This document shows, piece after piece, positions 33,681-42,225 of a stretch of DNA of 64,000 nt. The stretch is taken from the NCBI GenBank assembly GCA_007751475.1, contig CP036434.1:3477524-3541523 (forward strand). Direction: 5' to 3'. Below the pieces are notes generated by a model, which was given only the letters and a program-made list of their open reading frames with translations, ran no database searches and was not told the DNA's origin. How positions within the stretch are numbered: position 1 is the first letter of the stretch; each line of letters opens with the position of its first letter. A program made the translations under genes and the position numbers. Source of the DNA: Saltatorellus ferox. Its GTDB lineage: Bacteria > Planctomycetota > UBA1135 > GCA-002686595.

Positions 33681-34773
33681 GGTGCTCTTCCAGCGTTTCT
33701 TCCAGGCGTCGAAGGTCGGCCGCGGTGTGCTCGCTGTTGACGGCGATGCGGATCGTTCCGCCCGCCCCGGCCGTCGGGTAGTGGATCGCGGGCGCGAAGA
33801 GGCCGGCCACGTGGAGCGCCGCGCTGAGACGTTCGGCCTCCTGGCTCGTTTCGAACTTCAGGACCAGGACGGGAAAGAACGTGCCGCTCGGCGCGGCGGC
33901 GCCGATGCGCCGGGCCGAACGGTGGAGCTGGCCGGTGTTGGCGCGTAAACGCTCCAGGCGCTGCGGCTCGGATTCGATGATTTCCAGGCTGGCGAGCGCG
34001 GCCGCAGCCAGCGGTGGCGACAGCGCGGTCGTTCCGATGAAGCTCGCCGCGAAGCGCTTCACGCTGGCCACGTGTTCGGCGCTCCCTGCGATGAAGCCGC
34101 CGCCCGAGCCGATGGCCTTCGCGAGCGAACCCGTGATGAGGATGCGCTCGTCGCTGATCCCGAAGGCCTCGCACGTGCCTCGTCCGTTCGGACCGAGCAC
34201 ACCCACACCGTGGCAGTCGTCCACGACCAGGATGCCGCCCGTGGGGAGGTAGCGAACGAGTTCGTTGAGGGGCGCGAGGCGACCGTGCATCGCGAAGATC
34301 CCGTCCGTCAGGACGAGCGGCGACCGATCCTTGAAGCGGTCCAGCAGGGCGGTCGCATGGGTCATGTCGCCCGGGCCGTAGTGGAACGCCTCGAGGCCGG
34401 CCATACGCGCGGCGTCCGTGAGGCTCGGGTGCGCGTCCGAATCATGCAGGGCCACGCCGACGGCAGATTCGAGCGCGGAGACGAGGGCGAGGTCGGCGAG
34501 ATAGCCGTCGGCGACGACGAGGGCCGCTTCGACGTCCAGGAACTCCGCCAGCCGAACTTCCAGCGTCTCGTGGATTTCCAGGTTGCCACTGGTCCCGCGC
34601 GAAGCGAGGCCGGACGGGCCATACCGGTCGATCGCGTCCTTGGCCGCTTGCCGTACGCGCGGGTCATGGGCCAGTCCGAGGTAGCCGCACCCGTGGAAGG
34701 CGAGGAGGTCGATGCCGTCCCGGCGGACCGTCGTCGCGGTGGTGGACTCGAAGGCGGGGCGGGGTCGCTTCAC
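33670..34773 (-). CDS. PLP-dependent alpha-oxoamine synthase family aminotransferase fold (BioF/Kbl-like)
   Basis: A 367-residue fold-type I PLP enzyme from GTG 34773. Motifs are YLGLAHDPRVRQAAKDAIDR near the N-terminus, ASRGTSGNLEIHETLE, the PLP-ring stacking and Asp region ILVVDDCHGVGVLG, and the Schiff-base lysine in ITGSLAKAIGSGGG. Relatives condense an amino acid with an acyl-CoA with loss of CO2 (8-amino-7-oxononanoate synthase, 2-amino-3-ketobutyrate ligase, serine palmitoyltransferase). The protein is slightly short for BioF and no other biotin genes are nearby, so biotin synthesis is unlikely. The start codon overlaps the stop of the C39-type lipoprotein gene (GTGA), indicating coupling of the two products. 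Confidence 0.88.
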   Translation of the reverse strand: MKRPRPAFESTTATTVRRDGIDLLAFHGCGYLGLAHDPRVRQAAKDAIDRYGPSGLASRGTSGNLEIHETLEVRLAEFLDVEAALVVADGYLADLALVSALESAVGVALHDSDAHPSLTDAARMAGLEAFHYGPGDMTHATALLDRFKDRSPLVLTDGIFAMHGRLAPLNELVRYLPTGGILVVDDCHGVGVLGPNGRGTCEAFGISDERILITGSLAKAIGSGGGFIAGSAEHVASVKRFAASFIGTTALSPPLAAAALASLEIIESEPQRLERLRANTGQLHRSARRIGAAAPSGTFFPVLVLKFETSQEAERLSAALHVAGLFAPAIHYPTAGAGGTIRIAVNSEHTAADLRRLEETLEEHLTE

Positions 34774-35960
34774 GGCTGGGTGGTTGCTGCGGTGGGGATC
34801 GGGCCTGCGTGGGGGATCGGGCCGCCCGCGGTGGCGATCCGGGGGCCGAACACGTACCCCACTCCGCCGTTGGCGAACCAGACCTGCTCCATATCCTCGC
34901 GCCGATAGACGCGCGGGACGTCGAGGGGCAGGCGCGCCGCGGGGTCGTTGACGTGGACCTTGCCCTTCGGGCCGAGGCCCGTCACGACGAGGAGATGTCC
35001 AGCCGTCTTGTTGTAGGGCGCGCCGCGGAGCTGGCCCTCCTTCGCGCGAATACTCGCAACGACGGGCAGCCCGCGATCGAGGTAGTCCGCCACCGCATCC
35101 CACGAGGAGACGCGGACGAGACGGCCGGGGATCCCGAGGGTGGCGGGGCCCTGGACCGCCCGATTCCAGTTGCCGTAGATATCGTGATCCGCGTCGAAGA
35201 GCGTCTCGGCCATCGTGCGCGTGGGCACGTCAGCGCCCTGGTAGGCGGAGACCATGGAGACCGACGTGGGGCTGCAGATGCGCCCGCCGATGTCGTCGCC
35301 GACGGTCCTCTGGGAGCGCGGCTCGACCTCCACCCTCGCCGTTTCGCGCCATGGCTCCTGACCCGTTGCGGCCAGCTGAATATTGAGCTGGCCCATGTCG
35401 GAGAGAACCACGCTCGCCGCCACGTCGGCGGGGTCGAGCGGCGTCTCCGTCCCGCGGAACCGAAGCTCGACCGCGCGATGCGGCTTCTGGAGCTGCAGGA
35501 CGTCGACGGCCACCTTGCCGAAGTCGAACCGGGTCGGCGTGTCCTCTCCGCGCGGGGGAGCGGCCCACTCACCGATACGAAGCCAGGGGGACCAGGCTCC
35601 GTCGGTCGCTGCGGCCAGCGCGCGGATCTCGACCGTGAACGGAGTGCCCGAGGGCACGTTCCAGGACGGTAGAGCCTCGGTGAACGCGGCGCCGTCACCG
35701 ATCGATTCGCTCACGAGCGTCCCGTCGGGAGTGGCGTTCAGGGTGACCTCCAGGCAGCGATGGAGCGGATCCATCGCCACGTCAGGAAGGGTCCAGGCGA
35801 CGCGGGCCGGAGCGGAGGAGAGGTCGATCGCGTCCGCTCCCTCGTGGCTAGACGCGCAGGCGGAGACCAGGACTCCCGTGAGGAGCCAGGCCGCGCCGAA
35901 TCGGGTGAACGGGCGGCGCGTAAGAGCTGGAGTTGGAGCAGGATCCGATGGGTCGGTCAT
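34770..35960 (-). CDS. Lipoprotein with C39-like cysteine peptidase domain
   Basis: A 396-residue protein from ATG 35960. The signal peptide ends in lipobox LVSAC (Cys35), so it is anchored outside the cytoplasm. Residues about 60-220 are beta-rich. The C-terminal 170 residues form a papain-like Peptidase_C39_2 domain: catalytic Cys in GGRICSPTSVSMV, His in TAGHLLVVTGLG and Asn/Asp in KVHVNDPAA. FANGGVGYVFGPR near the end is a family-typical terminal strand. It may cleave or hydrolyse a peptide or amide outside the cell. Coupling to an acyl-amino-acid-forming enzyme immediately downstream is unexpected. Confidence 0.87.
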   Translation of the reverse strand: MTDPSDPAPTPALTRRPFTRFGAAWLLTGVLVSACASSHEGADAIDLSSAPARVAWTLPDVAMDPLHRCLEVTLNATPDGTLVSESIGDGAAFTEALPSWNVPSGTPFTVEIRALAAATDGAWSPWLRIGEWAAPPRGEDTPTRFDFGKVAVDVLQLQKPHRAVELRFRGTETPLDPADVAASVVLSDMGQLNIQLAATGQEPWRETARVEVEPRSQRTVGDDIGGRICSPTSVSMVSAYQGADVPTRTMAETLFDADHDIYGNWNRAVQGPATLGIPGRLVRVSSWDAVADYLDRGLPVVASIRAKEGQLRGAPYNKTAGHLLVVTGLGPKGKVHVNDPAARLPLDVPRVYRREDMEQVWFANGGVGYVFGPRIATAGGPIPHAGPIPTAATTQP

Positions 35961-35984
35961 GCAGGAGGTTATACGCTGGAGAGG

Positions 35985-36791
35985 ATGCGGACGACGATGC
36001 ACGGAGGAAGAGACCTGTTTGGAGCATGTTCAGAATCGCTCCCCGGGATGGGGGGCGCCGTGGTGGTCCTCGTCTGGCTGGGGTTGTTTCCCGGCCTTCT
36101 CGAGCCCTTGAACCCGGACGGAAGCGCGTCCGGGCTTCCGGCGCTGGCCCTCGCCGGGACCCTCGCTCCGGCTCTGGGCGCGGCCTCGGGGGCGCTGCTC
36201 CATGCGTGGACGCGGAGGAGCCGCGCGCAGGCGCGGCTCCTGGCCACAGGCCTCGTGGCTGCCCTGCCTGCGGTGTGCTTCGCCGGGCGATTCGCCTTCG
36301 GGCTGGCGCATCCGGCGCAGGCAGCGGGACTCGCGGCACTGTGGCTCATCGGTGTGGCCCTCGTGCCCGCCCATCCGGGGAGCTTCGCGGTCGGGCTAGC
36401 GCGAGCCAGCGCACTCATGGTTCTCGCCCTCGTCCTCGACGGAGCCGCCTCCGCGTGGGGTCTGTTCCAGGAGTCGCCTCCCTGGTCCCCGGAAGTCGCC
36501 GCAAGGCTCCTGGACTTTTCGCCCCGGGCGTTCACGATGGAGATCGCTGGTTTCGACTGGATGCGGCATCCATCGGTGTATGAAAGCGTCGGCACGGACC
36601 GAATCTCGCCGACCTTGCGTCAGCCCTACGGAATCGCGGGATCGGAGGCGGGCTCCTGGCGCCAGGTGGTTGCGGTGCTACCTCTCGTTGTGGTGGGATC
36701 TACGGCGCTGGCCGTTCGCCTGTTCGGTCGCCGCACCGTTCCAGCGACCCGTTCCGACGCTGCGCATCCTGACTCTGCGAATCCTCGCTGA
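35985..36791 (+). CDS. Hypothetical polytopic membrane protein
   Basis: A 268-residue protein from ATG 35985, divergent from the C39 lipoprotein with 24 bases between starts; an ATG at 35997 is also possible. There are about five hydrophobic segments (about 20-38, 48-68, 80-98, 105-125, 130-150) and one near the C-terminus (about 233-250). The loop before the last helix (AGFDWMRHPSVYESVGTDRI) looks conserved but I cannot name the family. There is no signal peptide or enzymatic motif. Confidence 0.75.
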   Translation: MRTTMHGGRDLFGACSESLPGMGGAVVVLVWLGLFPGLLEPLNPDGSASGLPALALAGTLAPALGAASGALLHAWTRRSRAQARLLATGLVAALPAVCFAGRFAFGLAHPAQAAGLAALWLIGVALVPAHPGSFAVGLARASALMVLALVLDGAASAWGLFQESPPWSPEVAARLLDFSPRAFTMEIAGFDWMRHPSVYESVGTDRISPTLRQPYGIAGSEAGSWRQVVAVLPLVVVGSTALAVRLFGRRTVPATRSDAAHPDSANPR

Positions 36792-36824
36792 CGCCGGACC
36801 AGAATTCCCCCACACGAATACCCC

Positions 36825-37076
36825 ATGTCCTCGCGCCAGTACTTCTGCAAGTTTCCGCAGTCGCTGATCTCGGAACCATTGATCTCCCACACCCTGGGCG
36901 CCAAGTTCGGGGTGGTGCCGAACATCCGCGCCGCGACGATCTCGGCCACCGCCGCCCACGTGGTGGTGCAGATCGAAGGTGCCGCGACGGCGATCCAGGA
37001 TTCGGTGGCGTACCTCATCGAGCGCGGGGTCGAGGTTCAGGAGATCCAGGAAGGCGACGCACCGCCCGAACTCTGA
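36825..37076 (+). CDS. NIL-domain protein
   Basis: An 83-residue protein made of a single NIL domain, the ferredoxin-like ACT-related fold first described at the end of methionine ABC transporter ATPases and next to some ferredoxins. The pattern is FPQSLISEPLISHTLGAKFG, then VPNIRAATISATAAHVVVQI, then AIQDSVAYLIERGVEVQEI. It probably binds a small ligand or mediates protein contact. It shares one base with the start of the gamma-glutamyltransferase gene. Confidence 0.85.
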   Translation: MSSRQYFCKFPQSLISEPLISHTLGAKFGVVPNIRAATISATAAHVVVQIEGAATAIQDSVAYLIERGVEVQEIQEGDAPPEL

Positions 37077-39010
37077 TGGCTGCGGAACGGTTCTCGTTCG
37101 CGGGAGCGGCTGCTCTGCTGGCGGTCGCGCTGGGCTGCACCGCCGTCGACCCCTTCGGCAAGAAGGAGGTGTTCGTCACTCCCGAGCGCGGGGCGGTGGT
37201 CTCGGAGCATCCGCTCGCGACGAAGGCCGGACTCCTCATGCTGGAGGCGGGCGGCAACGCGGCCGATGCCGCGGTCGCCACCGCGCTCGCGCTTGCGGTG
37301 GTCTACCCCCAGGCAGGCAACCTCGGCGGCGGCGGGTTCGCGCTCTGGGCAGAGCCTGGAAAGCCTCCCGAGTCGCTCGATTTCCGGGAGATGGCGCCGT
37401 CGCGATACACGGCGAGCCTTTACCTCGACGGCGATGGCGAACTGGTCAAGACACGTTCGCTCGTCACCCCGCTCGCGGTCGGCGTACCGGGTTCACCGCT
37501 CGGTCTCTTCGAACTCTACGCGAAGCACGGCTCCAAGGACGTCAGCTGGGCGAGGCTCTGTGAGAGCGCGATCCGCCTCGCCGAGGATGGCTTTACGGTC
37601 GACCCGTGGCTGGCCGCGATCCTGAGGCGCACGGAGATATCGCTTCTCCTGCGCGCGGATCCCGGCGCCGCGGAGACCTTCTATCCGGGCGGTCAGCCCC
37701 TGAAGGCCGGCGATCGACTCGTTCAGCCGCGACTCGCTCAGACCCTGCGCATCTACGCGGCGCAGGGGCCCAAGGGCTTCTACAAGGGAGTCGTTGCGCG
37801 GGCGATCGTCAGGGACCTCAAGGATGCGGACGAGCGTTCGGGGCGAGTCGCAGGGAGCGCGTTGCTCTCGGAGGCCGACCTGGAGAACTACGTCATCCAC
37901 TGGAGGCAGCCGCTGATCGGGTCCTTCCGGGGGAACCAGATCGTCGCCATGGGGCCACCGAGTTCCGGCGGGGTCGCGCTGCTGCAGGTCATGGGGATGC
38001 TGGAAGGGCTGCCCCTCGACGTCGATCGCGCGGATTCGCTGCGTCGGATCGAGCTGGGGCTCGATCCAGCGCCCGTGATGGGCAGACTCGGGATTCCCTC
38101 CAGAGGTGATAGCTCCTCGACCGGAGACGGGCCCTCGATCGGCGACGGAGGAGTCCTCGACCAGCGCGAGCCGACCGGCGTCAGCGCGCGAGCGGTGCAC
38201 TGGTGGATCGAGGCGATGCGTCGCGCCTTCGCGGATCGCGCGGCGCACCTCGGCGATCCAGACCAGATGGAAGTATCGGTGGCTCAGCTCCTCGATCCCC
38301 GCTGGATCGCAGAGCGTCGCGTATCCATCGGCGAGCGCGCCGACACGGACGTGCTGGCCTGGGCCCCGTCCGTGCCCGATGGTTCGGGGGAAACGACGCA
38401 TCTGTCGGTCGTGGATGACGAGGGCAACGCGGTCTCCTTGACCACGACGCTCAACGGCAGCTTCGGAAGCGGGATCTTCGTCGACGAGGCCGGGTTCCTG
38501 CTCAACAACGAACTCGACGACTTCTCGATCCAGGCCGGAACGCCGAACATGTTCGGCCTCGTGGGGGCGGAGGCGAACCAGCTCCATCCCGGTCGGCGGC
38601 CGCTGTCTTCGATGTGCCCGGTGATCGTCAGGAACGAGGAAGGCAACGTTTCGCTGGTGGCCGGGAGCCCCGGCGGTCCGCGCATCATCACGGCGGTGAT
38701 CCAGGTGCTGCTGCGTGTGCTCGTCTACGAGCAAGGGCTCGTCGAGGCCATACGCGCGCCGCGCGTGCACCAGCAGTGGCGGCCGATGGAGACGCGCCTG
38801 GAAGACGGCTGGGACCCCACGCTGGTTCGGTGGCTCGAGGACCTTCACGGGCAGCCGGTCTTGCCCTCGGATGGCCGCTATTTCGGTTCCGTCCAGGCGA
38901 TCCGCGTGGGGCGGGACGGCGCGGTCGAGGCGTACAGCGATCCGAGGCGCGGCGGCTCCGGCGGTCTGGAAAACGGCGACGTATCGCCCCCGGCACGACT
39001 CCCCGAGTAG
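37076..39010 (+). CDS. ggt: Gamma-glutamyltransferase, lipoprotein form
   Basis: A 644-residue precursor. Lipobox LAVALGC (Cys21) anchors it to a membrane. The N-terminal subunit shows EHPLATKAGLLMLEAGGNAA, AVYPQAGNLGGGGFALW-like sequence and LDFREMAP. Autocatalytic cleavage should occur before T440 in SGETTHLSVVDDEGNAVSLT, the N-terminal nucleophile of the small subunit, followed by NGSFGSGIFV, LNNELDDFS and PLSSMCPVIV. The enzyme hydrolyses or transfers gamma-glutamyl groups of glutathione and related peptides outside the cytoplasm. A low-complexity insert (SRGDSSSTGDGPSIGDGG, about residues 342-360) precedes the cleavage site. Confidence 0.94.
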   Translation: MAAERFSFAGAAALLAVALGCTAVDPFGKKEVFVTPERGAVVSEHPLATKAGLLMLEAGGNAADAAVATALALAVVYPQAGNLGGGGFALWAEPGKPPESLDFREMAPSRYTASLYLDGDGELVKTRSLVTPLAVGVPGSPLGLFELYAKHGSKDVSWARLCESAIRLAEDGFTVDPWLAAILRRTEISLLLRADPGAAETFYPGGQPLKAGDRLVQPRLAQTLRIYAAQGPKGFYKGVVARAIVRDLKDADERSGRVAGSALLSEADLENYVIHWRQPLIGSFRGNQIVAMGPPSSGGVALLQVMGMLEGLPLDVDRADSLRRIELGLDPAPVMGRLGIPSRGDSSSTGDGPSIGDGGVLDQREPTGVSARAVHWWIEAMRRAFADRAAHLGDPDQMEVSVAQLLDPRWIAERRVSIGERADTDVLAWAPSVPDGSGETTHLSVVDDEGNAVSLTTTLNGSFGSGIFVDEAGFLLNNELDDFSIQAGTPNMFGLVGAEANQLHPGRRPLSSMCPVIVRNEEGNVSLVAGSPGGPRIITAVIQVLLRVLVYEQGLVEAIRAPRVHQQWRPMETRLEDGWDPTLVRWLEDLHGQPVLPSDGRYFGSVQAIRVGRDGAVEAYSDPRRGGSGGLENGDVSPPARLPE

Positions 39011-39016
39011 CGGCAG

Positions 39017-39058
39017 AAAACGCGGGGGCGGAGCCGATCGATCGGCTCCGCCCCCGCG
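39017..39058 (-). terminator. Bidirectional terminator, 38-base perfect palindrome
   Basis: The stem 39021-39038 pairs perfectly with 39041-39058 (18 bp, 2-base centre). On the minus strand it is followed by TTTT (39020-39017), so it ends the gene at 39082. It also sits ten bases after the gamma-glutamyltransferase stop and can serve both. Confidence 0.9.
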
Positions 39059-39081
39059 ATGTCTGGCGTCGACGCCAGGGA

Positions 39082-40506
39082 TCAGTCGATCTCGATATCG
39101 CCGAGATCCAGGTCGTCGAACTCGCCGGACTTCTCCTTGGCAGCCTCTGCCGCCTTCTCCTTGGCGCGCGCCGCTGCCTCGGCCGCCACGTCGGTCTTGT
39201 CGTACTTGGCCCAGTGTTCCGGGTCCTCGAGCACCTGCGCCCAGCCTTCGTGGAAGACGATGATGAGTCGCTTGTTGAAGTACAGGTCGACCGCCTTCAT
39301 CTCGCCGGTCGAGCTGTCCTGGGCCGTCCGCCAGTCGAAGGCGCGGCCCGTATCACTTCCACGAGCCCGATCGAGCGCGTCGGCCGCACGGAAGCCCATG
39401 CGGTTTTCATCGGGCTTGTCCGGGTCGAGCTTGATCATCTCGTTGATGATGGCCGGCCAGGCGTTCTTCCCCGCAGCGATGAGCTTCTTCTGGGCACGAC
39501 CACCGGCGGCGCCCGCGTCAGGATCGAAGAACTCGGCGGCCTTCTCCTGGAGTTCCGCCCACTCCTCGTCCGTCGCGCCGGGTGGCTTGCCGAACGGCTT
39601 CAGCCCGGAGAGGTCGGTCTTGGCCTTCGACTGCTCGGCCTCGGTCGAGCCCTCCTCTGCCTTCGGCGCGGCCTTGGCTTTCGGCTCGTCGGCCGCAGCG
39701 ACCTCGTCCGCAGCCGCGGCCGCTCCGGCGTCCGCGGCGTCCGTCGACGTCGCGGCCTCGCCCTCGGAGGCGGTGGTCGTCTCGTCTCCTGCAGCGGTAT
39801 CGTCCATGCCACCGAGGGCGGCGGTATCGACGTCCCCTGCGGCTCCATCCGCGCTCGCGGCGGTCTCCTGGCCTGGCTCCGCTGCCTCGGCCTTGTCGCC
39901 ATCGAATACGCCGCCGAAATAGGCGCCCGCGCCGCCGAGGACGATCACGCCCGCCGCGATCAACGGCACGGGTGATTTCTTCTTCTTCTCCGGACGCGCG
40001 CGACGACCTCCACGGGTCGTCCCGCCGTTGTCTTGGTTCTCCGCGTCGTCCTTGGCACCGCGTCCGCGGCCACCGCCCGCGCGGCGCGAGCTCGGGCGGG
40101 AGGAGCCGGCACCGCTGCGCCCGGCGCGCGAGGAAGCGGGCTTGACGTCCGCATCGCTGTCGCTCTTCGCGCTAGCGCGTGTCGATGCGGCGGCCTTGGG
40201 AGGGGCCGCTTTGGGAGCTACGGTCGGCTTCTTGGGGGCTACCTTCGCGGCGGGCTCGGCCGTCTTCTTCGCGGGCGTTCCCTTCGCGACGGCCTTCGGG
40301 GCCGGCTTGGCGACCGGCTTCGAGGCTGCCTGGGGTGCGCTGGTCTTTCCCTGGCCTTCGAGTTCGGCCTTCTTCCGCGCAGCGATCTGCTCGCGCATCG
40401 TCATGCCGCCTTTCTTCTTGTCACCAGCGGGCTGGCCTCCTGCTTGGCCGGCTGCTTGGCCACTGGGGGTCTTGCGCGGAATGGGTTTCGGCTTGTTGTC
40501 GCTCAT
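39082..40506 (-). CDS. Membrane-anchored protein with Lys/Ala/Pro-rich N-terminus
   Basis: A 474-residue hypothetical protein. Residues 1-175 are basic and low-complexity (PKPIPRKTPSGQ, many KPAPKA and PKAAPPK units), like a histone H1 tail. One helix (about 180-200, VPLIAAGVIVLGGAGAYFGG) follows. Then comes an acidic Ala/Asp/Glu-rich linker, then a folded segment (about 300-440) with WPAIINEMIKLDP and DLYFNKRLIIVFHEGWAQVL. The tail is acidic. The charge change across the membrane helix fits an N-in topology. Together with the gene upstream on the same strand (91-base gap, similar one-helix layout) it may form a pair. I recognise no family. Confidence 0.82.
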   Translation of the reverse strand: MSDNKPKPIPRKTPSGQAAGQAGGQPAGDKKKGGMTMREQIAARKKAELEGQGKTSAPQAASKPVAKPAPKAVAKGTPAKKTAEPAAKVAPKKPTVAPKAAPPKAAASTRASAKSDSDADVKPASSRAGRSGAGSSRPSSRRAGGGRGRGAKDDAENQDNGGTTRGGRRARPEKKKKSPVPLIAAGVIVLGGAGAYFGGVFDGDKAEAAEPGQETAASADGAAGDVDTAALGGMDDTAAGDETTTASEGEAATSTDAADAGAAAAADEVAAADEPKAKAAPKAEEGSTEAEQSKAKTDLSGLKPFGKPPGATDEEWAELQEKAAEFFDPDAGAAGGRAQKKLIAAGKNAWPAIINEMIKLDPDKPDENRMGFRAADALDRARGSDTGRAFDWRTAQDSSTGEMKAVDLYFNKRLIIVFHEGWAQVLEDPEHWAKYDKTDVAAEAAARAKEKAAEAAKEKSGEFDDLDLGDIEID

Positions 40507-40597
40507 GGAACTGGGGTCGCCCGCAGAAGGGGGCGAAGGTGGTGGGCGAGTGCGGGGATCGCAGCTCGGAGGGGTGATGTGATCGGTGGTGGGGGCG

Positions 40598-42040
40598 TCA
40601 GTTGCCGTCGGCTTTCTTCTTGCGCTCGCGTTCGGCCTCTTGCTTGGCCTTCTCGTAAAGGCGGCGCTCCTCGTCGGTCTCCGGCTTGAAGTCCGGGTCG
40701 TTCAGGAGCGGGTCGCCTGCGGGTTCGTCGGTCTCCTGGAACCGCTTGTACTTGCGGTCGTACCAGCCGAACCATTGCTTGATACCCGATTCGATGCGTT
40801 CCTGCGTGGAGCCCATCTCGACCGCGACGGCGAACGTCGTGCGGTGCTCGGTGATCTCTTCGAGGATCTGGTGAATGAAGTTCAGGCGGATGCGGTCCTC
40901 CTCGTTCTTGTCCATGTCGCTCGACATCGTCTCGACGATGGTGGACATCTTCGTGAGGAGCGCGGGGATGGCGGCCTTGCCCGCGATCGTCAGCTCCTCG
41001 GAGATGGGATTGCGAACGCGCGGCGGGGCGTCGATGTCCGTGACGAGGTCATCGACGAGCTTCGTCAGGCGGGCCTGGCGATCGGCGGTGACGTCGGCGT
41101 CGAAGGGGATGGCGCGGATCTTCGATTCGTAGACCTTGGAGCCGTCGGAGAGCGTCTTCTTCTCGGCCTTCACGCGAAGGCCGCGGCGACTCTGGGCGGC
41201 CTCTTCGGGCGTCACCCAGCGTTCGACGTGGGTCCAGCGCCACTGATCGTCCGCGCCGCCTGCGCCGCCGATGTTCTTCAGGTACCACTGGGTCCAGCGA
41301 TCCGGAAGGCCTTCGTTGGCGTTGCGGTAGACGACCTTCAGGCGGACGATGGCCGTCACGCCATCCGTGTACTCGACCTTGCCGTCGAAGGGATCCCAAT
41401 CGCGGACCGCGCCTTCTTCTCCGTCGGTCATGACGGCCTCGACGAGTTCGTCCTGGAACCGGAGCCGGGCCATCTCGTCGAGCGTGCCCCAGGCGGGTCG
41501 CTCCTCCGCCGCCGGAGCCTCTTCGGTGCCGCCGGCGGCCTCGTCCGCCCCCGGCTCTCCGGAGCTGGCGCCGAATTCGACGCTCTGCACCGGAGCAAGC
41601 TCCTCGCCCGCGAACTCCTCGTTGGGGACGTGCTCGTAGGCGGCTTGCCGATCCAGCAGCGCGCCGATCTTCGTCTCATTGACCGCGAAGGCTGCGGCGT
41701 GCAGGCTGCGGGCCAGCTTGACGGCCGGGCCTTCCCAGCCAAGAGGGTCGACGTACTCGGTGGCCTCCTTCTTGACGACCACCTCGGGCTCCTCTTCGAT
41801 GACCTCGCGGTTGCCGCCGCTCTTGGAGGCCATGATCGCGACGATCGCCACGCCGACGACGATGACGCCGATCATGACGAACTTGGAGGTCGGGTCGTCA
41901 CCGCGGTTCTTCGAGGCTCCCTTGGCGCCTGCGGGACGTGCGACATAGATGTGACCGCACGAGGGGCACTTCACCTTCGCTCCCTCCTTGCTGTCCGGAA
42001 GCTTGGCCTGGCTACCGCAGGAGGTGCACTTGATGATCAT
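40598..42040 (-). CDS. Zinc-ribbon membrane protein, hypothetical
   Basis: A 480-residue protein from ATG 42040. The N-terminus is an MJ0042-type zinc ribbon: C5, C8, C25 and C28 in KCTSCGSQAKLPDS and KVKCPSCG. One membrane helix (about 54-70, FVMIGVIVVGVAIVAIMAS) separates it from a long, mostly acidic and helical outer region with an Ala/Glu-rich stretch (about 150-185) and a conserved-looking part around WTQWYLKNIGG and KQWFGWYDRKYKRFQETDE. The zinc ribbon is commonly placed at the cytoplasmic end of planctomycete and deltaproteobacterial membrane proteins. It is divergent from uvrB with 185 bases between starts. Confidence 0.85.
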   Translation of the reverse strand: MIIKCTSCGSQAKLPDSKEGAKVKCPSCGHIYVARPAGAKGASKNRGDDPTSKFVMIGVIVVGVAIVAIMASKSGGNREVIEEEPEVVVKKEATEYVDPLGWEGPAVKLARSLHAAAFAVNETKIGALLDRQAAYEHVPNEEFAGEELAPVQSVEFGASSGEPGADEAAGGTEEAPAAEERPAWGTLDEMARLRFQDELVEAVMTDGEEGAVRDWDPFDGKVEYTDGVTAIVRLKVVYRNANEGLPDRWTQWYLKNIGGAGGADDQWRWTHVERWVTPEEAAQSRRGLRVKAEKKTLSDGSKVYESKIRAIPFDADVTADRQARLTKLVDDLVTDIDAPPRVRNPISEELTIAGKAAIPALLTKMSTIVETMSSDMDKNEEDRIRLNFIHQILEEITEHRTTFAVAVEMGSTQERIESGIKQWFGWYDRKYKRFQETDEPAGDPLLNDPDFKPETDEERRLYEKAKQEAERERKKKADGN

Positions 42041-42225
42041 GAAGAGCTTGGGCCTGGACGGCCGCGAAGGGGGAAGAATTGGCGGTCTGACGGAGGGGCA
42101 GAGGGCCGCGGGGGCCGTTTTCTGCGGGTCAGGAGGCGTGAAACGTAGCGCCCGGCGTAGTCTCTCGCAACTTCTGAGGGGCTGGTCGTCGCGCACGGGC
42201 ACCCTCCAGGGGAGCATGTCGCCCC

